In this document: positions 36,512-49,170 of the stretch, in pieces
How the letters are laid out: each line of letters starts with the position of its first letter
Numbering within the stretch: the first letter of the stretch is position 1
Assembly (NCBI GenBank): GCA_006937955.1
Contig: SSNP01000019.1
Location: forward strand, 2,352,984-2,416,983
Source of the DNA: Pachypanchax playfairii
Lineage: Eukaryota; Chordata; Actinopteri; Cyprinodontiformes; Aplocheilidae
Length of the DNA stretch: 64,000 bases
Direction of reading: 5' to 3'
Translations under genes and position numbers: made by a program
Notes under the pieces: model-generated
Seen by the model: the letters and a program-made list of their open reading frames with translations, nothing else
Databases searched by the model: none
Told to the model about the DNA's origin: nothing

Positions 36512-39500
36512 CTAAAATGTATGCAAATGGTTCCCCAGAGGGGATACGAATTTTATGGGTTTAGAATGTAGTTCAGCCAACCTGAATAATCAAATGTGGG
36601 AACAAAAAACAAGCCCCCCCCCACCTTAATCATCCAACCGCCGCAACTACATATACATCGAGCTTAAACACCCCCCCCACACACACACAACCCCTACCCC
36701 CCAACTTTCGGCCTCATCTCTGCTCCCTCCTGCCAGGTATTCACAAGAGGAGCCCAGTACGTCCAAACTCTTATTAGGATCTCAGTACGGGGCAAGAAGG
36801 GGGAGAGAAATTACAGGAGGGTGGAAGAGAAAGAGGAGGAGGGATTGAAGAAACGAGAAGAGGGGCTAGTGTACCTGATCAGGCAGAACTGCCGGCTTCT
36901 GATTACGACACCATTTTCTCAGCGGGCTTCCGAGCCTCATCCTGCTTCTGTGAATATGGAGCAGAGGGCCAGCCAATCCCCACAGCGCTTTCTCTCATCT
37001 AATGGCAGAATTAAGACCGTTTAGAGTGATTTCCTCTGCCTTCGTGTTCGCTCTCTCTCTGAAAGAGCTGAATCTTTTTTCCCTTCGTGCCGATTTACAA
37101 TGTGGGGGGTCTGGCATGCAACTGGTGAGAGAAAAGTTCTACATGACTGAACACAACGTTACAACAGGTGGGGAACTGATCAGAGCCACTGCAGAACACA
37201 ACTCCGAACAATTTTAACTTCACTTATATATTCTTAACAAAAGAAACTGTTTCAGACTTTTCAGCACACTTGCCTTCATGTGGGTTTGTGATTATACAGT
37301 CAACCGTCCTAATGAACAAAGTTAGTATCTTGTAAGTAATTTATCCTCTTCATCCACTTTAGGAAAAGAGGCTGAAATGAATTTTGAAGCAGGAAAGATA
37401 ATGTACTTCTCTCATTGTTTTAGTTTTAATGGTTGGTTTTGTTTCGTTGGTGATGGTTTTAAAATGTCCTAAAAATGCAAAACCTAAATAAAGACAGAGA
37501 ACCGGGAGGTAAAATCTAGCTGACACATATTTAGAATTTTAAAAAGAGGCAAGATCAAGAAAATGAACATCTCAGAAAACTCTCACATTATAGTTTTATG
37601 AAAGATGTATTTTAGACACTGTTGCTACCGTTTTGCTAAATCTAATCAAAATCATAAACCTCACGAGAGTTTTTCTCTGTAAAATCAAAAGTAAAAAACA
37701 TCCAAACGATAAAAAAGCGGTTAATCCCAAACTCTTTGGCCCTCATTGCAGTAATTTGCTCTTCTTACACATGTTGAGGCCCTTAAATCATCCAGGATCA
37801 TGAGTCATTCTGATCAAACTGATTCATTATGACACAAACCCAAACAGGGTGCAAATCTGGATTTAAATCTGCTTAAACCTGCTCCTTCTGTGTCAAACTG
37901 CATCACATCAAGCCCATCACTCTGGAATATGGCACCGCACCACATTAAACAGCCACAGTTTGAACCTGTTGCTTTTGTGTTTCCTCATGCCGTCTAATGA
38001 TCTCTCCCACACACACACACAAAGCACGCGCACAAACACACACACACTTTTCTTCCAACCTCCAGTAGACAAATCCTTCAGCTTTATTGCCCAGACTCAA
38101 GGGCTGCAGGTGCATGGGCCACAAAAGAGAGTACAGGGGTGCAGTGGGGAGGAGGGGATGGGATGAGAAAAAGAATGGTCAGTCGGAAGATAAGAGGGGA
38201 AGAAACAGAGCCCCCCTACCCTGGTTTAACTTCCACAACCGCCCATCCTTCCCCTCCACCCCAGTCCCATGTCCACCCTGCAGCACCTCTCTGTTTGGCT
38301 CTGCCACATGTAAGACGAGCGCAAACTGAGGGTGGTGCTGCCTGGCGCTGCCGGGTAAGTGTGTGTGACTTTAGACAGGAGTAGACTGGCCATGTGGCAG
38401 GATTGGACCTTTTCTTTTAAACCAGTAGAGGAGCAGTAATGACTTTACGCTACAGCTGTGCTCACTGAGGTTTATCATACTGTGCAGTGGCCCCACATCA
38501 GCATCTGAAATGGCTCCATGTGTTCACCTACAATGAAATCTTCACAAGAAATAAAACTACTTTTCAGAGGTTATGGGAACATTTACCCATTCATGGATTT
38601 CAGAATTCAAATCTGACCTATAATCAGAAAAAAAACTTCAAATCTCATGTGTTCAAATCTTCATTTTAATTCATTTGAACATTTTATTTTGAAAGGGATT
38701 TGAACATCTCAAGTGTAGGGAAAATTTTCAACAAAATTATAGACCTGCCTTGAAAAAACAAAAACATTTCAATATAGCGCACATTGTTACTGGCACAAAA
38801 CTGTATCGTAAAAATAGGCAAACACAACTTCAGGTGATCATGTGACATTTTGTACTGTGTGTAATTATTTAACCAAATCTAAAATAAATCTAAAACAATG
38901 TGTAAAATGAAATCAAGTCTTTCCTGCTTTTATAGAAAGAAGTGTGTAAAAAGCAGTTTGGAATAACTGACAGATGTGAACATCTATGAAAGCAGATGTT
39001 TAGGCAGGTAGCATACAGGTGTGTGTCACCACCAGGAGAAATGATGATAGTAATGACCTGAGGAGTTGTTTTCTTGATGTCTCAAAGATCAGAGATGCGT
39101 TCCAATCAATTTTCACATTCCAAAACATCTGCATGTGTTTCAGTAACTGCACATCCCAAAAGTTTTTCCAGGATGCCAAACAAAACATTTGAATTTACAC
39201 AATATTTTAAAAAATCCATCATATTCTCTACAGGCAGCAGTTTAGATGTGTAACATTAACATAAATGACATTTAACATTTGACACAATAAAATCCATAAA
39301 CATTTTAAAAATGGATGATTGGTTGTTTTTCCAAAATGTTTTGTTTTACTTTTCAAGATTTTTGTTAAATCTACTAAACTGTTTGTTGATCTGGATTATC
39401 GTTTTGTGATATAAAAGTTGTTTGTGTTATTCTATAGTTTGTGGTGTTTTCTGTCACGTCATGTTTTTCTGGTAAATTTGATGTTTTTATTGTTTTTTTT

Positions 39501-41860
39501 TTCTTCTTGTTTGAATTTGTGTTTTCAAGTTTTCCAAATATTCCACGTGATTTTTTTAGCATTTTTCTGAAACATTGTGACTGTTTTTGAAACACCGTTG
39601 TGTTTTCTGTCACGTTGTTGTGTTTTAAAACAGAATCCTTTATTCTTTAATGAAATGTTGTAGTTATTTTTTGTGCTTTATCTCATCAAATTAGCCAAAC
39701 AGCAAAATAAATTTGAACAAAGAGAGGGTTTTGTGGAAATGAGTCAAGTCGATATGCAACTTGGATTATGACACACCTTTTAGCTAATTGCAGTTTGATG
39801 ACAACACAGAAAAACTCAAACATACTGAAAACAGTTTGAACTCTTGGGCTGAAACATTCTGAAGGCTTTAAATTCAGCTTCACCTGTTGATAGAAAGCCA
39901 CAAGTCTCCTCCGTTACATCAAAAGACCCCCAAATCCTGCTCCATTTCTATCATACAAACATATATAAACACTCCAAACTGTGTGTTGCTCAAGCTGCTG
40001 TGCTGTGAACACACCCTCAGGGACAGGAATAACAGGCCACTCAAGAGTGTGAGGACATCTGAGACACAGTGGCACCATACTAACTCGATGACTCTTTAAC
40101 GTCTCCTTTATCTCCATCCCTAAGCCTCATCCGCTTCTCCAGCAGCTACTGTTTACACCAACCACAAGTCAAGAGCAGAAGCAGAAAATGGACTTTCTTA
40201 ATTCTGAGTGGCTGAAGTCCACTAGAAAGCCAGAGAGGAAGGTCTGTTGTGTGGAGGGAGCCTCATATTGAATAAGGAGTGAAATTTACATGACAACTTA
40301 GGAAAAATGCTTTTTCATTACTCATTCATCCCCTAAATCAGTTTGCTCCCCCACTCTTTACCTCTGCCTGAGCTATTAAATCACCATCTTGACCCTGCGA
40401 CCTGGAGCCACAACCATAAAGAGCCCCCCTGTGGGTCAGAGGCCTGATTGTAACATTTGAATATGAAATAGACTTGGTTGGGCCTGGAAACAGCCCCATG
40501 CACTGAAGCGCAGGCTGACCCCCAAGAGAGAGGCCTGCCTCAGCAGCCTTCGGGCCTGGAGGCTCCTGCTTCTCTCCGTGAGGATTTACTTGGACTTGAG
40601 AAGGAGGGAGAGACACAGAGAGAGAGGGGTTGAAGTTGAGGGGGGATGATGGAGGGGGGGAGGTGGGGGTTGAGAGAGTGAGGGAGAGGAGAAAGAGAGA
40701 GGGCAGACATTTGAATAAGACAAGAAGCAAGTGGTGTTTGCATGACAAAGGAGCCCGCCATCTCCCCTGATTGGTGTCACGGTGCGGCACTAAAGCCATG
40801 CAAAGACCCCCGCCCCACCCCCCTTTTCACCCAGGGTGGGGTGATGTGTGGAGCACAGGCATGTTTATGCATCCAAGGTGTGATATCAGGGTGGGATCGA
40901 AGGGGCCCATCGTCAAGATTCAGGCATAAGAAGTATGTGCGCATAGTCTCAAAACTTCTTTGCTTCAAACTGAAAGGTTTGTAAAGGTGAAACCAAGAAG
41001 AAAGAGTAATAAATAAATAAATAAATAGATAAAGAGAATACAAACAAGCCCCCCCCCCCCTTCCTGAAAAAGTCAAGTTAAATCCAGTTACAACTCAGAA
41101 CAGTCACATAAATAAGTATATTAAATAAATAAATAACAACCATTCTGTAATCTGGATGTTCTATAAACCTGTTTGTTAGAAATAAAACCAGTGAATGTAG
41201 TTTGACTATTTCTATATTTAAAAATGTCTTTAATTTTGAGTAGTTGCTTCTAATTCATTGTGTTTTTCTTTCAGACTGGAAGATACTGATGAAAATCAGT
41301 CTGAGACGTTGAAAAAAAGAAGAGTTTCAAATAAACTTCTAAAAATACTTCTCTAGTTTTAATCTTTTCTTTTTCCACCATGTTTTTATTTATATGTTTC
41401 CACTCAGTCGGTGTGAAGTTCGGGGACTGTCCTCGTCTCCTGTCGGGTCGTCACCAGAGTCGTCAGCTTCTGCAGGTGCATCACTGGCACCGGCGAGTCC
41501 TCTCCATCCACCCCCCCCCCGCTCTCCCCCCTTCCCTCTTAAGCTTTGATTGGAACAATACAAAAACAGAGATGAGAGAGGATCATATGAGTAGGCAAAT
41601 CCTGGGGATATGAGGGGGATTTCACAGCTCAATAAGTTTGGACAATTTGTTTACAATCCTCTTTATTGCAGGTCCCCTGGGAGTAGGTGTATGCAGCCAG
41701 TGCTGAGACGGTTTTTTTCTAAAATATTGCAAATGAGTTTGGAGACTGTCAGCTTGAGGGAGAGATGCAAAAACAGAATGCAAGTAAAAGTGGGGTCATA
41801 AGGAGGAGGGATGAAGATGAAGGAAACGTGAGTGAGAGTTGGTGTGGTCATAAGCTCTTA
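36512..41860. other. Gene-free interval with a CNE-like block
   Basis: 36720-37130 is CNE-like ('actcttattaggatctcagt', 'tctaatggcagaattaagac'). 38000-38050 is CA-rich. 38490-39700 is AT-rich, with TGTTTTCTGTCACGT occurring twice (39445-39459 and 39601-39615). 40330-40600 has mixed texture, 40600-40700 is purine-rich, and 41008-41027 is a short (AAAT)n. 41044-41060 includes a C run. Confidence 0.4.
36720..37130. promoter_or_regulatory. Candidate conserved non-coding block
   Basis: Repeat-free, mixed-composition sequence with several TAAT/ATTA cores, flanked by C-rich low-complexity on the left and AT-rich filler on the right. About 11 kb beyond the sox3 stop. No convincing coding frame. Confidence 0.33.
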
Positions 41861-41882
41861 CACACACACACACACACACACA
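41861..41882 (+). repeat. (CA)11 microsatellite
   Basis: Eleven perfect CA units. Confidence 0.95.
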
Positions 41883-44800
41883 CTCAACCCCCTGCAGACA
41901 AAGCCTTCACAGACTCATCTGGGCAGCGATGCCGGCCCTCGGGGACACACCTCCAAGAAAGATGGCCTGACTAACTCTCCATGGCAACTAATCAATAAGT
42001 GACAGAGTCAGTCACGACTGACCTGTAGCCGAGTGCGTTCCACCTCCCCCCACGTTCCCAGGGTTACCATCCCAAAAGCCACACACTCACTCTCAAAAGT
42101 GTCCCCAACTTGTAAAAAATAAAAAAATAAATAAAAACTTCAAATGAATTTTAAACCAAGTAGATTAAATAACTTTTTTTTTAAACTTGTGTTTTATGTA
42201 TGTTCACAGTATTGGGGTCACATGTGGGTATAAACATATTTTCTGACAAATATCACATGATCAGAGAGACTCTGATGGAACTATTGTGTGTCTGTCAATC
42301 TGCATTCCCTCTCACTGTCCTCAACAAACACTAATCAATATCTGTGGCCTACATGAGAGGCCTAATCTTCCCTCTTGTCATCGCCTTAAGCCCCCACCCC
42401 CCCTGCCTAGCTGTGCATTGTCTTGTATATAGTCTTTACTGTCCCTACATACATCAGCTCACATACACTTGGCCCCATTTTTCCAGACTTGCCTGACAGG
42501 TCAAAAGAAAGGTCAGAAATCTTTAGTTTGGCAGATTACAAGCAACTCTGCATGCTCCAGTATCCAAAAATAAAGTGCTACAGAAACAGGCCATCTGCAG
42601 CAGATACACTTTCACACTAGAATGATTCGATTGGGGTCTGCACTTTGCACACCGGGACCCCGTTTGTCAGTTCGTTTCTCACTACAAGTTGCTCAAAAAA
42701 AACCGCCTCTAAATCCTGTTTCATTTTCAGTTGTTTGCTACAAATGTGTGTGTGTGTGGGTGTGTGTCCTTGTGTTGTTTCACGAGGCCACAATTACAAG
42801 CAAAAACAAGTTCAAGAAAAGCTCAGTAGTGTTTAGCTGAACAAAATGTCAAAGGATCCAAGTGCAGGCAGCAAAATAAAGCAGATTCCTCCCATTTTAG
42901 TTGTTCGTGTGATTTGTATTTGTTTTGTTTGGGACAAAAGCGACAGTAATCCTGACTCATATTTGAAGAGTCTCGCATTCACACACACCTGCTGCGGTAA
43001 AGTAAACACATCTTCAGAGTCAAACACCTTAATGGATGACCTTTGCATTAGGAGGAAAGCCAGGATAAACCCTGAAGCAGGCACGCTGACACGATATAAA
43101 ACACAGACATGCCCGTTCTGGATGTGACGAATGAGCACAAGCCACATCACAGGTAACGTGTGGGCAGCGCGCTCAGGCTGTACATAGGTCGAAAAACATG
43201 ACGGCACTCCTCATGAATTAATAAAAAAGGGATTCTTCTCTGATTCCTTGAAAGCTGATTCTAACTACAGTGTGAAAGTTTTATCAGTTCAATGATTCAG
43301 ATCTGCAATCAAGTTATTTTGACCTGTTAACCTTCTGCTTCAGGAAGTTGAAGCTGATTGTTGTTGAACAGATAAATAAAACAAAATCTAATTCTGAAAA
43401 ATAGTACACTCATTTATAGAAACTTTTTTAAAACAATATGCAACATTTCATTTCACATAGAAAACAATTAAATTCATTAAAATGTCAATTTGTATTAAAA
43501 TGATCAGAGCAGCAAATACATAGGCATTTATTTTTCTAAACAAATCCAAAATTATTCAATTTGTACACTTAAAATCATTTAGGATTTATTGACTATAATC
43601 AGCTTCAAATCTTCTATTTATCTATAAACTTCTTGGAAATATTGTTTTCTGATTTTGTGAAATGCTGTTTGATTTCTATTTGTTTCTAATAGTTTGAAAC
43701 AATTAATATTTTGTCTTTATTTAATTAATATTTTGTGTTTTTAGATTCAGATTTCAGTTTTTATTCAATATATTAAATATATCTATTAGCAGTAAAGCAA
43801 CTGCACTTGTTTTACTATAGGTGTTGTTTTTTTTGTTGTAATTCTACAGTACTTGACATCATTTTGGTAACTTTAACTAAATCTGTACAGTTAATACTGA
43901 TGTTTGATGTTCACAGAACTTTTTCCTTGACAGACAGAATGTCATTCAGTATATTGAAGCTTTTCAAGCTCTAGTTTTGTGTTTTTGTCCTTTTCTTTCA
44001 AAAGCACGAGTCTTCCTTGATTTTTACCCTTTGAAAACTCCAGTGTTTGATTAAAAAAACTGATTCCACCTCTTCAGAATGCTCCAGGTCAGCCTGAAGC
44101 TTTGTGGATGCTTTATGTCACAGTGATTTCCACCCGTTCTAACCTGAACCAACTATCATTCCTTATAATAAGCTTTTTTTTTTAATTCTTTTAACAAGTG
44201 GATGACTTTCAAACTTCCTAATAATATTAAACATTTTGAAAAACTGGGATTTTTAAGGTCTTTGGTGGTTATTTTATAGATTTCTTTCTTCAGTTTTGTG
44301 GAAAATATACTTGAAACTAACGCTTAAGCCAAATAAATACTGAATATGAAAAAGTTGGCTTTTGTTTTGTTTGAGAGGTCTTAAATGAGACAGAAATTCA
44401 TCAAAAATACGTCGTTTTTTTTTTTTAAACGATCTCGTTTTTGTGTTACAGATGTGAACTCAAACACCAGAAAGTCTATCGCACCTTAATTGACCTAACC
44501 TGAATTCTGGTGAGACAAATACAAGTACAGCTTGGGTGGATGCATTTTCCTGTGCAGCGGCATGCTTGTCTTTGAAGCATTTCCCACTCAGCATTCCTTG
44601 TGGTTGTGTCAGGCAGTGAAATCCAGCCACAGTCATCACTAATGAGCCATCATCATCACGCAACAAAAGTTCAGAAGATCTGGGATCAACTTAAAAGAAG
44701 AAAAGGAGAAAAATGGTCAAATTTGGTTTTCTAGTCTCTGGGCTGCTCTTGAAAGAGTGGGTGGGTGGGATGCAGAGGATGGTGCAGTGGAGAGGGATGG

Positions 44801-47222
44801 CTCTCAGTGGGTCAGGCCCAAAGCCCTGACCCCAAGAGGATTTGATGCCATTTTCCCACGCAGGGAGTCGACCTGAGAGGAGCTCGTTAACAACATCTGC
44901 CCCGGTTCAGGGAGATTAGCCTCACTCCACACCCCGCCCCCGCACCTCCGCAACCTCACACACCGCTCTGCTGTCAATCTGACAACCTCACTCAGGTCCC
45001 TTCACTCCGGACAGGCCTGCCTGAGCTGGACAGCCAACCCTAGCAACACCCCCTCAGGCTCAGATCAAAGGGCCCCAAGAGGATCCCAGCCAAAGCAAAT
45101 CAATACAGTCTGAATCTGTTCTAGGTGAAATCCTCAGCAGCACTCATGCGTTTATCCGTTACACCCAAACTACGCTGATGTCTAATCTGGGCATCAGGGG
45201 AGGTTCCTGATCTGAGACAGAGATTACATAAAAAGCTGGGGGTGAGGAAGGTGTGCTCCCGCTGCAAGTCGCCCAGCCAGTCGAGCAGGTGAGCTGATGA
45301 TGTCACAAACGTTCATCTGTCATCCAAGCATCTCTAATGGATTTTCCACTCATCACACTGACGTAAAAACGAGACAGTTCTGCAATTTTAACACCTTTTT
45401 TCAGTCTATTTCTAGTGGCATGACATGTTTTGACATAATTAAAGGGGAGACGTGTAAAAAAAACAAAAAAAACAAGGACAGACTGACACACGGCCAAGTG
45501 ATGCTCCTGTTTGCCTAAAACTCTTCATGTGCTGCGTTCACAGATAGCAGCAAAATCCACTGGGAATCTCCTGAATCCGTGTTCTACAGGGCTATAATTA
45601 GGTTAGTTTTTGGAGTGGGGGTTAAACAAACAGGGGCAGTGAGGTCATAGGCAGATGGAAGTGGGATATGCCTGCACTTGCTGAGTGGGCACAGAGCTTC
45701 ACATGACAGGGAAGAGAGGCCCTCTGGGCACTCAGCAGGGGTGGGGGGGCAAAGAGATGGGAAGCCAAATTCAGATAGATTTAAAGATAAGCGAATACTA
45801 TCAACATTAGTTCATTGAGCATTAAAGTTACATTTACTCACAACCTCTTTTTTTAATAGAATTGTCATATCATTTTACAGCAGTTTAACAAATGATGATT
45901 TTAGCTCTGTTCACAATTCTAAGGACCAAGAAGTGCTTAATTTAAAAAAAGTTGAAGAGTGGGATTATTTGACGGGTGGCTACTGGCATGTTAGAGTAAC
46001 TTAAAGCCTGTCAGTGAATACAGGGAGGTCTGGATAATCTGTTCATCCACAAAGGTGCATATAGGGCTAATCCAGGCTGCTGCGCTCAGCTATGGATCCA
46101 GTCCTGCAGGGAGTGTGGGAAGACCAGCAGGGCCACGCTGCTTCAGCCCTCTTTGTGGTCAGAGCTTATTTATCCTACAGGACACTGAAACAGCAGGCCA
46201 ACTTATTAATCCACACACCTGTGTATTATAGAATCAGTCACAGCGAGTGTCCTCATGTTTAAAAGTGCAGAGCAATTTTGCAGCATTTTAAAAATTATCA
46301 GGAATTTGTTTTCTGGGATAGTTTAACCTGAGATGGACAAATTAACACAATGTGTACAGTGAGTCTTCATCTTATTACAGTGATAAGTCAATATTAATTT
46401 AAATTGTTTAGGTTTGACACTCATTTTGACAGAACTTTATTGTGAAGGAAACTTTAAAAAGTGAGTTTCTGGGGATGTTTTTGTATCTAATACAGTAAAT
46501 AAATGATCATTTTAAACATAAATGTACAACCTGAATTTGTTTTAGTGGATGTGTTTTTCATTCACTTGTGTTAGACATTTTGATTGTAATGTTTTATTTT
46601 TTAAATGTTATATTACCAAAAGAATATTTTGCTCCAAAACTGGAAAAAAATATTTGGATACAAATAATGACAGCCGGTTCAATACCGGTTGAATTTGAGG
46701 ACAGAAATAAAATAAAAGCCAAATAAGTCAGAGAATTTAAAATAAAGTTCTAGAAAAGGACAGGTTTGTATCCAATTTTGCCTTCAAATATATTTAAATA
46801 TACTTAAGAAAATGTTGTTCATAAAAAGATTTGAACACTGTTAATGTAAAATTTTCTTTTAATTCAACCAAATTTCACTCTTTTAAACCCTTGTAAAATG
46901 TAGACAGACTGATAATATGCATTGTGGGTTTATTTTAATAAACAACATTTTATGTGTTGTAAAAGTAAACAAAGTGAAACTAATTGGTTTCATGAATCCA
47001 GAGAGACAATGTTAGAATACACTGAAAAGAAAATGTAAATTCTTTGATAAATATAAACCTTTATTTATTTTACCTACTTGTCACAAAGATTGAAGAAATG
47101 TCATTTCTGTGAAAATTTTGCAAATCTACTTTTAATGCACCCTGGGGGGGAAATAGATAAACCTTCTTACATCTTATTTTACACACAAAACACGGAGTCA
47201 CATGTTATATGTTTCATAAAAA
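41883..47222. other. Gene-free interval immediately 3' of sox3
   Basis: 41900-42060, 44460-45110 and 45590-46230 are CNE-like by texture. 43200-44450 and 46240-47220 are AT-rich filler. No repeat or gene is recognised. A small TG-rich run lies at 42745-42770. Confidence 0.4.
45950..46230. promoter_or_regulatory. Candidate conserved non-coding block near the sox3 3' end
   Basis: Repeat-free block with 'agggctaatccaggctgctg', 'ctttgtggtcagagc' and 'cttattaatccacac' (homeodomain TAATCC/TAAT cores), about 1.7 kb beyond the sox3 stop. AT-rich sequence on the right makes it stand out. Confidence 0.35.
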
Positions 47223-47902
47223 TTTATTCAGCATTTAAGAATAGAGGATGGTCTTAAAATATGTAGAAACGTCAGTTTAAATAAACCCTTTCGTTCAGGA
47301 TAATGAGTAAACATGACACAGTCCAACAAAAAACCATCACAGAACAGAACAATTTACAGAAACAAACAAAAAAGTTTTCTGAATATTTTCACATCGGGTT
47401 TACAGCTAAAAAAAAGGGGGGAAACAAAAACTATAAATAAAAACTTGCGCTTGCGACCGGCACAGTCTCAACATTTCATTTAACCTAGATCGTGTTGGAG
47501 GGAAAAAAAAAAAAAACAGGGATAAAAACAGTCTACAAAATTTTGGACACAGTGGAGAACAAACTGACATTCTACAAATGAAGTGTAAACATATGAACAA
47601 ACTGTCCATCCAGCTTTTCTGAAATTCATCAGCCCCTTCATGAGGCACCATGCCTTTTCAAAGAGAGAAAATATGGCATTATTATTTTAAAATATAAGTC
47701 CAGTTCTTGTACATGAGCTGATTGCTTCTACTTGTGACAGGAAGCCTCTGCTGGGCTCAATGTTCAATTTCGCTCCATTTAAAGTTCATTTTCGAGATTT
47801 CGAGATAAAATTGTTTTGGAACAAAACTGTTCTTTTCTGTAGCAACCACCAAAGTTCAAGTATCCGATGTCATTTTATTTTTAAGTCTTCTTTTTGTGTT
47901 TT
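47223..47902 (-). other. sox3: sox3 3' untranslated region with candidate polyadenylation signals
   Basis: Downstream of the stop (to the left) the sequence is AT-rich, with A/T homopolymers and no repeat I recognise. On the gene strand an AATAAA lies at 47223-47228, about 675 nt past the stop. Another AATAAA-type match lies only about 25-30 nt past the stop (near 47871-47877), probably too close to be the main site. A further one lies at 47060-47065. I favour 47223 because it gives a transcript of ordinary length for a vertebrate sox3. No cleavage site can be proved from sequence. Confidence 0.45.
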
Positions 47903-48805
47903 TTAGATGTGGGTGAGAGGTAGCGTGCCATTAACGCCAGTCCCTGCGGTCTGATAGTGCGGATGGACGCTGTGTAACCGGCTGCTCTGCAGGGAGGAAT
48001 GCTCCGCGCTGTCCCCCCCGGGGGGAAGGTACATGCTTATCATATCCCTCAGGTCCCCCAAACTCGGCCTCTGAGAGTGGGACGTGATGGCCGGCGGCGG
48101 TGAGCTCGGCTCGGTCTTGCAGACGGACGCCATGGAGCTCAGTCCCATGGCGTTGGTGCTCTGCTGCGTGTATGCTGGAGACATGCTGTAGGTGGGAGCC
48201 GCGTTCATGTAGGTCTGCGCCGAGGACATCATCGGGTACTGCAGGCCCGCCATCTCGTACCGGTGCATCTGCTGGATCTGCGGGTTGTTCATGCTGTGAT
48301 GCTGAGGGTAGGCCAGCTGGTCCTGCATCAGGGAGTACGCACTGTTCGTCCAGCCATTCATGTGCGCGTAACCATCCATCCGCTGCCCCACTGACACCGA
48401 ATTGTTGACGGTATTTGTTCCTGGTGCCAACAGCCCCCCAGGCAAAGAATACTTGTCTTTCTTGAGTAAGGTCTTGGTCTTCCTGCGGGGCCGGTATTTA
48501 TAATCCGGGTGCTCCTTCATGTGCATTGCTCGCAGACGCTTGGCCTCGTCGATGAATGGCCTCTTCTCAGCGTCGGTCAGAAGTTTCCAGTCAGCACCGA
48601 GCCGCTTACTTATTTCAGAGTTGTGCATTTTGGGGTTTTCCTGTGCCATCTTCCTCCGCTGGCCCCGGGACCAGACCATGAAGGCGTTCATCGGCCGCTT
48701 TACCCGCTCCTGGTCGCTGGCGCTGTTGTTCTTTGCGCCCTGCGCCGAGCCCGAGTTGGACTGCGGGAGCGGAGTTTTGATCTCGGTTTCCATCATGTTA
48801 TACAT
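47903..48805 (-). CDS. sox3: Sox3, SoxB1 HMG-box transcription factor (single exon, complete)
   Basis: Nuclear DNA-binding activator of the SoxB1 group, which maintains neural progenitors and acts in pituitary, otic, pharyngeal and gonadal development (family knowledge). The frame encodes 300 residues. A short N-terminus (1-33) precedes the HMG box at about 34-105, with RPMNAF at 37-42 and box-end basic residues RPRRK at 105-109; basic residues at both box ends are the usual Sox nuclear-localisation signals. A basic [16 protein letters not shown] stretch (about 109-124), Met/Tyr/Gln-rich activation region, [11 protein letters not shown] (228-238) and a PLTHI C-terminus follow. The PLTHI end, the MYNMMETE start and the GGLLAPG stretch distinguish Sox3 from Sox2 and Sox1. 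No polyalanine tract is present, unlike the longer mammalian SOX3. The start is supported by a TAA directly before the ATG in the same frame; the TAA stop lies at 47903-47905. K230 sits where Sox2 has its sumoylated lysine, but the preceding Cys makes it a weak consensus. Antisense open frames over this exon are shadows of its GC-rich codons. Confidence 0.98.
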   Translation of the reverse strand: MYNMMETEIKTPLPQSNSGSAQGAKNNSASDQERVKRPMNAFMVWSRGQRRKMAQENPKMHNSEISKRLGADWKLLTDAEKRPFIDEAKRLRAMHMKEHPDYKYRPRRKTKTLLKKDKYSLPGGLLAPGTNTVNNSVSVGQRMDGYAHMNGWTNSAYSLMQDQLAYPQHHSMNNPQIQQMHRYEMAGLQYPMMSSAQTYMNAAPTYSMSPAYTQQSTNAMGLSSMASVCKTEPSSPPPAITSHSQRPSLGDLRDMISMYLPPGGDSAEHSSLQSSRLHSVHPHYQTAGTGVNGTLPLTHI

Positions 48806-49005
48806 TTAGGCGACTTGTAACGATCACTCACACGCACATAAAAAAAAGTAAAAAGTTCACAAAACAACGCCAAAGAGTGAGAGAGATCACCTACTGACCA
48901 GTCTCATATGAAGAGATGGAGAAAAAGTTCTGCCTGAAGCGGCAAACGAGTCTGCAGGTGCGTCTGGTTTCAGTCCGCTCCTCTCGACTCTCAAACACAA
49001 GTCTG
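48806..49005 (-). other. sox3: sox3 5' untranslated region (predicted)
   Basis: This stretch lies between the ATG and a TSS predicted about 25-30 bp below the TATA-like element, so the leader would be roughly 200 nt without an intron. The right boundary is inferred from the core promoter and not observed. A TAA abuts the start codon in frame, so the coding region cannot extend further upstream. Confidence 0.55.
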
Positions 49006-49030
49006 GAAACTTGTTCTCCAAGCTCTTGTG

Positions 49031-49165
49031 TTAATAGGCCCAAAGACCGGACCATGTGATGTGGATTGGCAGGATTACAACGTGACCAATCAGCGCGCAG
49101 CTCCTTCCAGCCAACCGGAGCGCACAGCGCAGGTTTTGGTCGGGAGGAGGGGGGAGAGGTGAAGT
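49031..49165 (-). promoter_or_regulatory. sox3: sox3 proximal promoter: TATA-like box, E-box, paired CCAAT boxes
   Basis: Reading upstream on the gene strand, there is a TATTAA element (49031-49036), an E-box CACATG (49053-49058), a CCAAT box (49065-49069) and a second CCAAT box in the opposite orientation (49086-49090). A GC-rich stretch, C-rich on the gene strand, lies near 49140-49160. The two CCAAT cores are about 21 bp apart, two helical turns, which suits paired NF-Y binding. NF-Y, Sp1 and USF have been reported at the human SOX3 promoter, and the three motif types seen here match that set. Element calls are by eye; TSS position is inferred. Confidence 0.65.
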
Positions 49166-49170
49166 TTTAA

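Noticed and set aside
40338..40799. 153-codon minus-strand frame rich in Ser/Pro/Leu
   Set aside because: Arises from a purine-rich plus-strand run at 40600-40700; several overlapping frames are open there, as expected of low complexity.
48100..48820. Plus-strand frames antisense to sox3
   Set aside because: Shadow frames of a GC-rich coding exon; no promoter or independent feature supports an antisense gene.
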